A stretch of 64,000 nt of DNA from Stenopsyche tienmushanensis (GCA_008973525.1 WACJ01000042.1:496001-560000), one strand, 5' to 3'; counted from the stretch's first letter, positions 1-11,265 are shown. Notes: generated from the letters alone by a model not told the origin. Made by a program: numbers and translations.

Positions 1-150
1 ATGGTAGACCTTTCAAAAAATGCTTGTACATCGCATATTGGCTGAAAATTTAGACATGAAAAAGCTGTGCGCAAGATGGGTGCCGCGTGTGCTCATAATG
101 AAACAAAAAGAGCTTTTCAGGGCCATACTATGCCAACAAAAGTACACTAG
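1..150 (+). pseudogene. mariner transposase fragment, cut by the window edge
   Basis: One reading frame near 30-100 gives the mariner helix-turn-helix end followed by LCARWVPRVL, the conserved block between the DNA-binding and catalytic domains. The start lies outside the window and the frame decays by about 150, so neither a start nor the catalytic aspartates can be seen. The same LCARWVPR block recurs at 12810 and, as an ARWMPRML variant, at 58610. It is a dead relic and the subfamily is uncertain. Confidence 0.6.
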
Positions 151-339
151 CAATGTGTGAAAATCTGAATTTAATATCCATATCCGCAAGGATACGCTCA
201 TTCCCAATTTCGAGTGGCCACTTGCGTTCTGAGCACAGGGAAGAACATTCATCCCTAAAAATGCCCCCAAAAGCCCTTAAAGAAGACGGAGCGGCCACAA
301 GGTCTGTGTCCAATCGGACCGCTTTTCGGACCGCTAACG

Positions 340-412
340 GGATGTGGCGATAGCGAGCGACAACCTCTCCATCGGAAGAGTTTACTATGACTTAACAAAA
401 GGCCGCAGGAGC
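340..412 (-). repeat. 5' end of group D mariner, reverse orientation
   Basis: The stretch around CTCTCCATCGGAAGAGTTTA is the reverse of the leader found at 32535-32625 and 55675-55760 and matches 59365-59420. It precedes the mariner coding region at 55.7 kb. Here it points away from the coding fragment at 1-150, so the two pieces are not one intact element. Confidence 0.5.
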
Positions 413-1430
413 CTTACTAGATGACCCTCCCTAATTTAGCTGGAGATATAGAACAAACTATATGAATTGTTCTAAAATGGTAGTCTAAGACAAGAAGTTA
501 TTGATGATGCTAACATAGCAATATTTTGGTGAACTTTAGCATTGACTTGTTAAAACGTAATTGAGATCAATTAGGAATCAAGTCGTTCAACTCTTAATTG
601 AAATGAAAATGAAGAAGCAAAATAATCAGAATTTTTTCATGGGCTTTGTTTTATATTATGAAATGGAAGCAATCAATTTTGTCACTGAATATCTTAGTAA
701 AGTATCACGAACCGGCTCTCCGCGCCGGTTCTAAAGTCTGAATTTTAATTTACAATCTTATCGACGATGCTGAAAGTAACAAAAATCCTATTATAGCTTT
801 TTGCAAGATAACTACGACATCAAGGATGAATATGAATGCATCATAAAATAATATTAAGCAATCAGCAATGAATGTGCGAAAAGAGATTTGGTAAGAGTAT
901 GTATGCAAAGAAAAGTGCCACATTGATGACTAATAAAACAATCATCAAAATACGGATAACCCTCGTATAACACAATAATTGGGTTCCTTATGAAAATGCC
1001 GTGTGAAGCACATAAATAGTATAAAAAACTGGGCTGCGTTCCAAAAGTAATTAAACTACATTATTTTATATCTAATAAAAGCATGTTTATTGAAAAAAAT
1101 GATGATCAAAAGGATTACATATTGATATTATATGAGCTTTTCTTAGTCATCATTGTTTGAATATGTTTTTGATTGTATATAAATTTACATTTTTGGATCT
1201 TTCTTCAGCATCATATCTATTTTTATGCTCTATTTTTTACAATAATGATTGTTTTGAATTATTTGCTTGGGTTATCCTAGATGCCATTTCAAACAAAATT
1301 GTTTCAAACTTCAATGTCTTTGACATTCATATGGACTAATATTGTTACTCAGCGTTACAATGAAACCGCGTTTAAGAAAAGTCGTGCTATTCGAGGGTAT
1401 TATGTTTTCTGATTATTTGAACCTCTTCCC
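413..1430. other. AT-rich interval, nothing identified
   Basis: No open frame of note, RNA gene or clear repeat terminus was recognised here. An isolated direct motif around 710-730 (CCGGCTCTCCGCGCCGG) can form a short GC hairpin. Confidence 0.4.
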
Positions 1431-1760
1431 TTCAATTATCCAGGCTCAGACACGCGGCGTCTGTCTACCTGTCTATCTCAACGTCTCAACGAGGTCTTCC
1501 GACGAATCTACTGCCACTCGGTCTCATATCTAATATAGCATGAGGGACTATGTGAATCGAATTGACGACTACCCTCTCGATTGGACCTCATGATCATTCA
1601 CAAAAAATGATTTATCAGCTTATTTATTAACGCTCCCCCAGCGGGCCACCGAGGTGAGCGTATCGAAGTGCACTTTGAACGGAGACAAATTTTACACTTT
1701 CTTTTAAATGTTATGGTCGAAATATTTGTCATACATGTGATAAATTGAAAGCGAACTTAC

Positions 1761-1888
1761 CAATTAGCGTTGCCATCCACCGACGAATAAACAATCTGCT
1801 GTCTACTGTTGTTTGAAGTTTGTGACTCCACGCGGACCATATCGGCCCCCTGAGGGTCTTTACTCTCAGAATTCCATTTTATTGCCAT
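1761..1888 (-). CDS. candidate alternative first coding exon 'B' of an unidentified gene
   Basis: On the minus strand an ATG at 1888 has a good context (AAAATGG) and an in-frame TGA 21 nt upstream. It opens 42 codons plus 2 nt and ends at a perfect donor, GTAAGT (1755-1760). The peptide starts MAIKWNSESKDPQGADMV and ends YSSVDGNAN; it is hydrophilic and Ser/Asn/Gln-rich, with no signal peptide. The sequence upstream (about 1889-2040) is GC-richer than its surroundings and could be 5' UTR and promoter. The exon ends in phase 2, the same as the exon at 7375-7442, so both could splice to one common acceptor to the left of the window. I do not recognise the protein. It could also be a chance open frame, but start context, upstream stop and donor all agree. 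Confidence 0.45.
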
Positions 1889-2169
1889 TTTGGAAGAACT
1901 CAACACTCACTGAACACCCATTATAGTCATTTGAATTCTGTGGACGCTGCGATTAGGTTACAAACTAACGTTTTTGTCGTCCATTGTGTGACGGAACGAG
2001 TCGTAGACTGTCCGCATGGCCCGTCTACGCGATAATTGTACCAGTAAACAAAACGAACAAGTTGAATCACACTTTTTGGCAGGCCGTATTTCGGATGAGT
2101 CGTTTGTGGTCTATACCGGTTTGTATTAATAGTGCTCCATTTGCTCGAAATTTAAACGATTGTCAAACG

Positions 2170-2440
2170 AGTGCTCTTTGACGACAGCGATTTGGATGTG
2201 TCCATTTGGATTCGCTAATAAAAACTTGCTTTCATTCATTAGGACACGGCATATTTGGGAGCGCCAGGTAAACAGTGTGGGGCTAGTCATATGACGAAAA
2301 TAATTTTGAAGTCTCTCCGAGACTTCTTTGAAATAATTTGGGTCCAATTGAATTAATGCTAGGCTTTCCTGAATGCAAAACCATGAAGAAGGTCGACCAC
2401 GCATAACTTGCCTTAATATAAACGGCAAACATTTGAGAAC
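2170..2440 (-). pseudogene. Tc1-like transposase remnant (first catalytic Asp region)
   Basis: The minus-strand frame reads RVLMNESKFLLANPNGHIQI, which resembles the Tc1/Tc3 block around the first catalytic aspartate (usually TDESRF followed by a D/N-G-H-x-x-W/V stretch). The Asp is replaced by Asn and the frame has no proper start or downstream catalytic residues. It is an inactive fragment, and family assignment rests on this short match only. Confidence 0.4.
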
Positions 2441-2689
2441 ATGACAAAGAGCACTCCTTAAAAGACTTAGAACAATGAAAACATGTCACTCCTATATGAT
2501 CAATTGGTGTTATAATGGAAATCAACATCATATTTTAAATGAAGATAATAACCGGCCAGATTAAATACTACTGCACTACTGAGTGTTTTGCACATTTAAT
2601 GACATTTTTTTGGGGGGGTCAGGGGAGTCTTTTGCTATGTATCACACATAGGCCCTATGTTTTAAGTGTCAGGGTTGTCGAAATTGATT

Positions 2690-3135
2690 TTTTTTTCAAC
2701 ATTTTGAAATAAGTCCCAAAATTTCAGCTTCATAATAGTACGAAATAATTGTTTTGTGTATTTTGCAATGTTTTTTTAATCTAAATAAAGCATTATTTTA
2801 TGAAATTGGTTTAAAGAAAATTACTTCTGAGCTTCCGAAGTCAAATAAAATTTGCATACGATTGGAAAATGTCGACTAACAAATATTTTGAACTTATTTT
2901 AGTTTTAAAAAAATCTCTAGATTATACCCTTTCCAATGATATGCTACATGTTTTACAAATCATTCAAAAAGTTCCCAACCAAAGAAATCCATTGGTGTTA
3001 AGTCTGGAGACGGTGAGAGTCACAGAATAGGGGACGTCCCAGGGCAAAAAAATCCAGTGGTGTCAGGTCTGGGGACCGTACAAGCCATGGAATAATGAAC
3101 GTCCTAAGGTAAAGAAATTTTTATCCCGGAATGCT
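2690..3135. repeat. dispersed repeat with 65-bp tandem array (copy 1)
   Basis: From about 2780 to 2980 the sequence matches 16025-16260 (shared landmarks: ATACCCTTTCCAATGATATG, then CTACATG and AAATCATTCA). It is followed by a tandem array whose unit begins AAAGAAATCCAGTGGTGTCA. Units start at 2981, 3046 and 3111, an exact 65-bp period. The order flank then array is kept at 3 kb; at 16 kb the units lie in the opposite sense. Confidence 0.75.
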
Positions 3136-3229
3136 ATCATTGCGGAGCACCCTATGACGATGCAGCGCGGAATACTGAAAAGGATGTGCTACTCGATGCG
3201 TTGACATGTAAATACACTATCGCCTGACA

Positions 3230-3480
3230 TAATGAACCCTTTGATGCTCAAAGATGTTAAGGCATGGGATACGTAGAGCAAATACACAACGTGCGTTATG
3301 CAGAAAAAGGAGAAGGCTGAGCGAGAAAGATGCAAAGGCCCACCGTAACTGATGAGCCCAGAGGGAATGTATGGCTACCAATCTAGTGCAATACTTAACT
3401 GGTAGTCGGGTGGCAGCTGAAGAGTAAGGGGGTTTTAATGGGTAAAAACCCCACACTATCACCAGAATGGTGGTGTCAAA
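3230..3480 (+). repeat. LINE-like 3' fragment with GGTTTTAATGGGTAAAAACC motif
   Basis: The stretch at about 3425-3470 (a hairpin-like GGGTAAAAACCCC followed by CACACTATC) resembles the segments at 46735-46780 and 31260-31340, which lie at the 3' ends of R1-type LINE fragments. Little else can be translated here, so it is called by resemblance only. Confidence 0.35.
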
Positions 3481-3488
3481 AAAAAAGC

Positions 3489-3580
3489 TAAGAAATCCAG
3501 TGGTGTCAGATCTGGAGACCGTGCAAACCACAAAGTAGTTCACGGTATCAGACAAAGAAATCCAGTTAACCCCCTTCAAC
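3489..3580. repeat. 65-bp tandem repeat (copy 2)
   Basis: Two units of the same 65-bp repeat, starting at 3489 and 3554. The second is cut short. It lies about 380 bp from copy 1, so the two may be remnants of one longer array or element. Confidence 0.7.
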
Positions 3581-3599
3581 ATTATGTTTCACTGTTAAA

Positions 3600-5465
3600 A
3601 TTGTCATCCGTAGTGACACGATCTTTTCTCCGCTAGCGGATACGCACGTCATATTCAGTATACGAAAATAGTTCCCGAGATTAATCATTCTTACATTTGA
3701 CGGACATAACACTGCAATCGGACATATCCGTCATTTTCCATTGAGGTTTGCTTAACTTTCACAATGCGGATATATGCGTCATACCCACTTTGCATGGATT
3801 TTGGTCTTGACGGATATATACGTCATATCCACTTAAGGGATTGAACGTCTGTCTAAGTGTCGTTACTTTCGTTTGCCTTAATGTGGTTCTTCTTGGAACT
3901 TATTAATTGATGTTTAAAAGCAAGGCTTCAAACCGAACGCACCGATAATCGGTAAAACCGTTATTTTTGCTGAAAAAGAGTTCCAAATTGAATGAAATGT
4001 TTGTCCATTAATGCGAGTAATTCTTTCAAACGGGACATAATGATCCAAACAGTAATCCGAAATAAAATGACTGGATATATTTACGATCGTGTTTAGTTGA
4101 AGCCCTAATACAAATTTGAAGCAGTGACTTGCCACGGGAAAGTGCGTTCATACAAAATTGTTACAAATTAACCGCCAATATTTTGTCAACAAAGAAAAAT
4201 TGCGTTTCCTTGAAAGGGTCAAAATGTACGGCAATCGCTATTATTCATCGACCGCTATATCAAACAAAAAGGTGGATTATAACGAGCTGACAATTAACGG
4301 ATGTGGTTACGCCTTGAAAGAAGAAAAACTATGTCCGGAATTCGAAATGACATATTTTTATCAACCAGCGATCTCGGTCAATTAATTAAGTCTTTGCGAT
4401 GATTCGTCGATCCTAGTGATCGTCAGCTTTTGAATGATTTGTGGGATTAATTAAAATAATACAATCAGTCTCAATATGGAATATTGCATCAGTGATACAC
4501 GAGACCCCCTAGGACGACTCATGAAGCGAATTTTCCCATGTATATTGAATGAATATCGCATATTTTACAATAAGTTCGATTTTTAATCTTAAAAATTGCG
4601 TCCGAATATTAATGCAGAATAAGGCTAATAAATAACGAGACTGGGCATATAATTTAGACCAAAGGTGGATGGCGGACAATCATCTTGGTTATCTTTGTTC
4701 GGGCGATATTTTAATGATTCAATTCTAATTTATAATAAGTCTTTCAGTTTATTAATATGGGATAGAATGAAGTATTAAATTCGCATAGTACTGAAACGAC
4801 CCACCTCCGGCGATGTCCCAATTCGTGTTTGACCCACATTTTTTTGATTTATTGTGTTATTAATGGACATGGCTGGTCTTCTCCATGCCATGGAATATGT
4901 TAATCAGTTTTTGCAATAAATGAATTAAACATTTATGCGATAATAGAATATTTGTCAGGAAGTGTATTGATTTTTCTAAGCAATTTTAAGCACCGTCAGT
5001 AATACAGAACAAACACGCGGTTAATCGGATTTTCCCGTTAGACAGTATTTTTTTGCGATGATGGAATTATTCCGGTTAATGATTTGGATTCCTGTAACAG
5101 TTAACGCATGTTGGAATATTTCCATGGATTTACTTCCTTTAAAATAAAATAAACAACATGAACTATTCAAGGATAAACGTAGAATTATAATCGATAAAAC
5201 TACATGCGCTTGAGTCTCGATTTACGCGTTTTTATGACTGCATTGATATTTGATTATATTGCAGATTTATTAGCAAAGTTTAGGGGCAAATATTAGTTAT
5301 AAAACTTCTTATGGAATAAGTTATAATATACGGTTAATATGCAAATTAAGGTATCCCAAATAGACAAGGATGTAAGCATCTCAATATGAACAGTTATTCA
5401 CGAAAGACTGGACATGTTTAAGATCAATGCAATATGCAAATGGATTGTCTACATTTTAAAAATAT
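3600..5465. other. AT-rich interval without recognised genes
   Basis: Several short related motifs with CGGATAT and GTCAT occur at 3630-3830, suggesting a decayed direct repeat. Otherwise only short open frames are present, with no domain, start context or splice signal that I can support. Confidence 0.4.
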
Positions 5466-5857
5466 ATTAGGAGGACCCGAAAGTATTCGAAAAAATTGTT
5501 TGAGCTCAATCTGTGTTCAGACACATTGACGGAAACATCTTTGTAAGTTATTTATCTTGTAGAACCATTGTTAAATATTATTTTTATGCAATAGATTTTA
5601 TTTTTATTTTTAAGGGGTACAATTTCTAGAACCGAAACTAACGAAGTCTACATTCGGCATTAAATGCTGCTTTTTTTGTTGTTTTGGGTTGGAATGCCAC
5701 AAAAACCAGTAAAAAACTCTTTTGTTGAAAAACAAATTGTTTTTTGCCTCTAAGCCAGAATTTTTTTTACAAAAAGGGGATCAAAGGGCTGCCAAAAGCG
5801 ATGCGAAGATGTGTTTTTTTGTTGATAATTTTTCGAATACTTTCGGGTCCCCCTAAT
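5466..5857. mobile_element. 392-bp TIR element (MITE)
   Basis: The ends are inverted repeats of about 30 bp. The left end begins ATTAGGAGGACCCGAAAGTA and the right end is its complement with one or two changes and ends CCCTAAT. There is no transposase between them. The ends and size fit a non-autonomous DNA transposon, possibly of the TA-inserting Tc1/mariner type. Confidence 0.7.
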
Positions 5858-6404
5858 ACTTGACGAAAGTGCTGTTATAACAGCTTGAATCTGCTCAGTG
5901 AAGAACCGGATTTGTTTTTCTATTATAGCATTTAGTGATTGTGAGATTAGCATATTCATAGCGACTGTCTTCTGGAATGATAAAGGACTTCTGCAGTCAG
6001 AATTCTTATCTCGCAAGATTATCATAATTACTATACAATGACACCTTTATGATAGATCATTTCATAGAAAAGGTGTGGAAAGATCTCAAAAGACTTATTA
6101 TACCATTGGGTTATTGGGTCAATAGATTTTTTACGCTTAGATCGTACTTATCGCGTAAATCGAGTATCTATAAACACGTCAAGATTCGAACCACCTAACG
6201 GACTCATTTTCAAGGATTAACTAAATCTCACAGTAGATCGCTCTACAAGTTAAATAGAGATCCTGATTAAGACGAGACCTTGCTTAGATTATGCGGTCCG
6301 AAAGCAAACAGACCCGCGTGCAAGACCGTTTATCTTAAAGCGCACATATAGAGAGAGGTACAGTCCTTTTGATGTACAAATATATTATATTCATATATAA
6401 AAAC
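5858..6404. other. interval without recognised features
   Basis: No coding exon or repeat end could be supported. The sequence is AT-rich and unremarkable. Confidence 0.35.
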
Positions 6405-6835
6405 TACAAATGGAGTATCTTATTTTTCTACATAGTTCCCTTCATTATTAATACATTTATTCCATCAAATAGATCCTCTGTTGCGCAACTCGTTTTCATG
6501 CGTGAAATTAAGCGAAATTTTGAAGAGACTGATTGATTAACTACATGACAGATATACAACAACCGTAATTCGTGATAAACCCATCCAATAAACTGAGAAC
6601 ACCCACTCACAGTACAGTACTGTCTAATCTATATATACATATATACAGTACATATGTTTTTCAAATTGTTATATTAACCTTTCCCTACCGGTGATGTATT
6701 TACTACACCTCGACGCTAATAATGGTAATATCGATATGAAATATAATAGATTCAGAATTTTTGTATTCATATTGATAGAATAAATGTGTTTCTAATCATG
6801 GGTACTCTGTAGAAAAATAAGATACTCCATTTGTA
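6405..6835 (-). mobile_element. group A mariner, internally deleted, perfect 28-bp TIRs
   Basis: The first and last 28 bases are exact inverted repeats beginning TACAAATGGAGTATCTTATT, and TA is present at both outer ends, as expected for mariner insertion. Between the ends only the last part of a minus-strand transposase frame survives (LFDGINVLIMKG, comparable to the C-terminal part read at 22.7 kb). At 6678-6772 it carries a second, nested repeat. The perfect ends suggest this copy is younger than most others here, or that its ends were kept by mobilisation in trans. Confidence 0.75.
6678..6772 (+). repeat. CTACCGGTGATG repeat, partial copy inside group A mariner
   Basis: It begins CCTTTCCCTACCGGTGATGT and continues through TACTACACCTCGA and ATATCGATATGAAATATAAT. 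Longer copies are at 8596-8790 and, reversed, at 58870-59046. A diverged one lies at 45960-46080. The family has no coding capacity. Confidence 0.65.
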
Positions 6836-7374
6836 TGCCTATTTAATGTGGGTTTCGCATTTGCATCTTTGCAGATTTCCAAAAAGTGCAATACAAGCTT
6901 TATATATGTGTATAGCATATTTTTCTTCTAGCATCTTACAAATAATATAAACAAACGATCCAAGCACGTGACGCACAATAAAACGACGTTATTAGACGAA
7001 TTTGTTTTCAATTGATATCGACGCTAATTAGGCGTCGTTCGATTCGACGAAAATTTGTTGTATTAAATACGTCACATTTTAACAAGCACTGAAGTATTGA
7101 ATCCACACCGAAACTTTGATTCGACACGACTTATTTATAACTAGAATCGATCGCGAATAATTTTAGCAAGTAGTTTCAAAACGGTGTTGTCGTATCGACG
7201 TTTTTCGCCAAACTAAATAGAAAACGATTGATGTTTACCTTACGATGATTAGTCATATAATTTTGAAGTGTGCGTAATTACTATCGTCTATTAGTCGAGG
7301 ATCGTAAATGTCGTTATCGAATTGAAGATAAAATATCACAAGGACGATTTATATGTTGCAAAAAATCTACTTAC
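6836..7374. other. interval upstream of exon 'A'; no supported gene
   Basis: The sequence is rich in TCGA/CGAC motifs at 6980-7330 (for example ATTAGACGAATTTGTTTTCA and ATTCGACGAAAATTTG), more CpG than its surroundings. This is intronic if the exon at 7375-7442 is real. No conserved element could be identified by eye. Confidence 0.3.
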
Positions 7375-7442
7375 GACCACCACTTCTTCAGGAAGCTCTG
7401 ACTCTCCATTTCTTCGTCCAATGTAATAGTAGCGCCTGGCAT
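7375..7442 (-). CDS. candidate alternative first coding exon 'A' of an unidentified gene
   Basis: On the minus strand an ATG at 7442 (context CCAAAATGC, A at -3) has an in-frame TAA upstream in the same AT-rich leader. It opens 22 codons plus 2 nt and ends at a perfect GTAAGT donor (7369-7374). The peptide begins MPGATITLDEEMESQSFLKK and then reads two Trp. It is acidic then basic, with no signal peptide. The exon ends in phase 2, identical to the exon at 1761-1888, which is what two alternative promoters and first exons feeding the same second exon would show. The product is not recognised. The exon is short, so chance cannot be excluded. Confidence 0.42.
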
Positions 7443-7639
7443 TTTGGTGCAAATGTTTAAACTATCATCAGTTTAAATAAGTCAAATCGTTGTGCGATTC
7501 TTGAATAAAAACATAAAATAAATAGCATTAAAATAAAAATTAAATCAAGTGTGTACAAGGATAAATATGTTAGTATCATTATTATAAAAAATATTGATTA
7601 ACACATTACTATACCACCGCAAAAAAACACACAAATGTG

Positions 7640-8290
7640 TAAGATATTCCCTCAATTTTTTATTATTTGAAAGAATATTTTATGGCATTAAGTATGAAAT
7701 ATATCGTTCAAATATCCGCCGCGGCTTCGCTTGGTGGCACGTATTCGGGAGGCTTAATTATTGACGACTGTCACATAAATCTGGCTGAATTTGCTGGATG
7801 GTGTTCGCTTATGCAGAATGTCCATCGCGGCGTGCGCTGTATAAATACATTTTATAATACGAATGCATACCAAAGTCCCTATGCAAAATTTTCCAAATTG
7901 GATTTCGCTAAATGGCTAAATTCGTGTGAACGGCGAGAAATTGACGGCCTCGTGGTTTGCCGTACACGCTCACGCACAGCAGTGATGTTTTCAGCAGATC
8001 TCGCGTTTCGGTGACGTATGATCTAATCGAATCTATTGACTTAAATATGGTCACCAAACGTCGACAGGACGCTTGTGGCGAGGATAAAAATCACGTAATA
8101 CGCGGAACGTTTCTCGAACAGAGCGTTGATTTTGAAATTAAAATTTGAAAGCTTTCACACATTGTTCAACATTATAACCTTCCATAGTAATTTGCCATAC
8201 ACAACTTAATAATTCACAATAAATTTGGCTAAGGCAACATGGTTGCTATAATTCAACAAACGTTGAGCGTCTTTATTTAAAGGCCCTGTA
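7640..8290 (-). pseudogene. group E Tc1/mariner-superfamily transposon, degenerate
   Basis: Read on the minus strand, the element starts at 8290 with TACAGGGCCTTTAAATAAAG, the same end as at 41271. It then encodes a broken transposase: RHRNARSAENITAVRERV followed by ISRRS near 8020-7920 (the second helix-turn-helix region of this family), and near 7750-7700 a RSRGGYLND-like block typical of the C-terminus. The frames carry several stops and the central catalytic part is mostly gone. The left end is taken where similarity to the short derivative at 14049-14180 begins. Confidence 0.6.
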
Positions 8291-8303
8291 TCAAATATAT
8301 GAG

Positions 8304-9087
8304 ACATCCCGAAAGTAAATGTACTGTGAGAATAGCGGGCTGTGTTTTTGTTTTTTAAGGGTTGCCCATACCAGTTGGTAGAGGGGGATTTCCTGATTAA
8401 GCGAGAATAGCAGGATCACGGTAATACGTAAATTCACGTTTTAGTGTCCAGCTGCGTGAAAGATGTTGGTAAGAAATCCCGCCAAGTGCGAGCGGGTCAA
8501 TATAGTGCCCACGAGTTTTTTACGTGACTTCAATTGGAAGGTAAGGATTTTCTGAGCTCCATTGTGAGTGGAGATAGAAAGTGGGTGGCTCATTACACCT
8601 TTCCATACCGGTGATGTATTTACTACACCTCGACTCTAATAATGGGAATATCGATATGAAATATAATAGATACGGGGTTCAGAATTTTTGTATTCCTCCG
8701 TAATATAATTACGAATCACATCAAAGTATTATCTTATATAAATATTCATCTGCAACGACGGAAATAAATAATAATTCGGGTAATTAATAAATTAATAATA
8801 AAACCAGTATTTCGGATAAAGAAATCATGGCATCAGTGTTTTGCAAACGAAAAGGCATTAAATTTTCAACCGTCGAGTAGGTCCAGAAAGAAGTTCTGAA
8901 GTGAGCGAAAGAACTGGTGGAAAAAGTTCTTCGAGGAGGTCATAAAGAAGCTTGTGACACGACTCGCCAGATGCATTGAACGGGAAGGCTGAAAATAGTT
9001 AAAAAGTGTACTAACATCCTGTATATATTTTTTCAAAAACACTTTTTATAAAAAAATATTTAAAATAGTACACTTACTTTCGGGATA
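8304..9087 (+). pseudogene. group B mariner copy, broken, with nested insertion
   Basis: Inverted ends match: CATCCCGAAAGTAAATGTACT at 8305 and its complement ending at about 9087. The plus strand keeps the first catalytic region (FLSSIVSGDRKWVAHYT near 8550-8597, where the usual GDE reads GDR), a MASVF block near 8830 and the C-terminus KKLVTRLARCIEREG near 8950-8990. The frame is interrupted by a repeat at 8596-8790 and by stops. A relative lies at 49480-49805. Confidence 0.7.
8596..8790 (+). repeat. CTACCGGTGATG-family repeat, inserted in group B mariner
   Basis: It matches 58870-59046 (reverse) over its whole length, from CCTTTCCATACCGGTGATGT to the GCAACGACGGAAATAA end. It sits exactly where the mariner frame breaks after HYT, so it was inserted into that element. 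There are no obvious terminal inverted repeats and the type is unknown. Confidence 0.65.
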
Positions 9088-10590
9088 TATAATTATATGG
9101 TGTGAATATAATATTTGTGTTTGAATTTTCGCTCTTGAATTTCATAATTATTGTTGCGGTTGCAAGCAATGCAGCCCGCCAGAACAAATGTTACCTATTC
9201 AATACTCGTTTTTATTGGGTGCTCGTTTTAAAATTCGATATTTGTTGTCAATTATGCGATTAAAAATATTGATTTTTTTTGGCTAAAAATATTTTCTTTT
9301 TATATATAAAATATTATATTTATTTTACAAAATATATTTTTTAATTAATGGTTAAAATTTATATTATACACACTATTTAATTATTTGAATACAAAAATAA
9401 TAATTTAATAAAATAGGCAGTGCTATCTAGCGGTAAACGAATTAACTAAAACTTTTCATAATGGCCGACTAGCGTCGCTATAATTTTTTAATTTAATTAA
9501 ATTATTTTTAAATTTATAATTCGATACGTTTTCGCATTCAGATCGATTGCATTTGTAGTGATGTTTTTTTATTTTAAAAATAATCCAAAAGATCTACAAA
9601 AACTTTTTATAAAAAAAAGTGAAATCATCGTACCTGTTGTCTCAAACCCAAATTTGCGAAGGCCAAATGTATGAACGTGCTTTGTATTTTGAATCAATGT
9701 TGACATAATTCTATTTTACAGCGTCGAAGTGTTCAAGTCATGGTAAATTTTAAATTATTTTATAGGGTTTTGCAGGCACGCAGACAGTAAAATCTCAACA
9801 GATAACGGACAATGTTTGAAATTCCTACTCGCATTAAATTGCTGAATGTTCTCAAACGTTTTGCATCCAATAAGTTAAAACATACGTGGTCGTGTGAGGA
9901 GTAAATATTTACAGGATCGATCCAAGATAAATGGATATCTTTATTTTTAAGCAATTTATGCAATCATTTTCTCACTCCTTTCTGGCAATCGGTTAATTTG
10001 AGATCGTCGAATCATCAACGTACGGAACTAGCGAGTCATATAAAACCACATGGAAAAATTTTGCCAATTATAATACATCAGCATTATAAATAGTATGCTA
10101 ATTATTGACGGAAAGTATAAAAATATTTAATAAGTAAGGCTCAACAAATGTTAAAAACAGAATTTATCTTTAAAACTTTTATATCTATAGCCAATTTAAA
10201 TAGTTGCAAGGTGCAATCCATTAAGATTGCAAAACAACAAACAACAATCCATTATTGATTATGCTTGGAAAAAAATAGGTACTCAGAGCATAAACGTCGA
10301 AGATCATTTTCTATTCTTGTTTTTGAAAAAAGTTTTCATAAAAAGTGTTGATAATTTTAATATTCTGTAAAATAAAAAAATGGACCAGGAAATATTAAAA
10401 AATAGCTTAAAATAGCCAAACTATTATATTATACTATTTAAATCGTCTGTGCTTGATGAGAAATTTAGCGGTGATCCTGACACTATACAGTGTTATTGTG
10501 TCCAGACTATATTACAGGGATTTGAACGGGAACTGAACTGAAAAAGATAAGCCGGTAAAACCGTTATTTTTGCCGGAACGAAAATTAAAA
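9088..10590. other. very AT-rich interval, no recognised gene
   Basis: Long A/T runs at 9240-9420 and 9480-9620. No convincing exon, RNA or element ends were seen. The only regular feature is the low complexity. Confidence 0.4.
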
Positions 10591-10689
10591 CTGAACCGTT
10601 TTGAAATTATCAGGTTTTTTCGGTTCGGTACAGTTTGTTTACGCCAAGCTAAACCTTTTTCATGTCACGCGCTACCACCATTTCCCATC

Positions 10690-11245
10690 TGTTTTTTTGA
10701 TTTTGCAGAACAATACCGTTGCGAATATCCATCAGAAGTTTATGGTAGTGATATGATGAGTCAACAACGTTCCACGAAATGGGTTAGATTGTTCGGAAAA
10801 GGTCGTAATGATACTCGCGACGAGGCAAGACTGTGGGAAACCATCAGTAATTTCTGATGAACTTGTGTATGGTGCAAAAAATTGAAGAACAAGTGCGAAA
10901 TGACCACCGTGCGACGCTTGACGACCTTCAGAAAGAATTTTCTGACATTGTTCGAAGTTTCCTTGGTGATATTGTGTAGGAAAAACTTGGATACAAGAAG
11001 TTGTGTTCGAGATGGTTGCCCAGAATGCTCACATTGCACAGGAGAGTAAAGCTTTTCTAGACTCTATCGTGATGGGGGATGAGACGTGAGTGTGTCACTA
11101 TAGCCCAGAATCCAAAAGACAATCACTTCAGTGGCGTCATTTATTTTCTCCAGGCTCAAGACAACCCATTCAGCCAGATCTGTTTTTTTGGGACTTAATG
11201 CCTAAAGATGGATTTTATACCCAAAAGGACTACCATTAATGCAGA
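10690..11245 (+). pseudogene. group D mariner copy 1
   Basis: The plus strand encodes the mariner N-terminal domain (EQYRCEYPSEVYGSDMMSQQ, then TKWVRLFGKGRND) up to about 10857. A frameshift follows. Other frames then give AFLDSIVMGDET with CHYSPESKRQS (about 11050-11120), which holds the first catalytic Asp, and FFWDLMPKDGF (about 11190), a diverged form of the usual FWDSKG block. The 3' half with the other two aspartates is missing, because R1-type LINE sequence follows directly. Confidence 0.7.
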
Positions 11246-11265
11246 AGTTTAATGAGAGAGGCATT

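Noticed and set aside
1500..1600. Plus-strand 17-codon frame MRDYVNRIDDYPLDWTS after a TAG acceptor-like site
   Set aside because: It looks coding-like but is too short, with no upstream exon or poly(A) signal in support.
3217..3582. 121-codon minus-strand frame
   Set aside because: It starts in the 65-bp repeat and continues through LINE-like 3' sequence; the apparent hydrophobic part comes from low-complexity reading.
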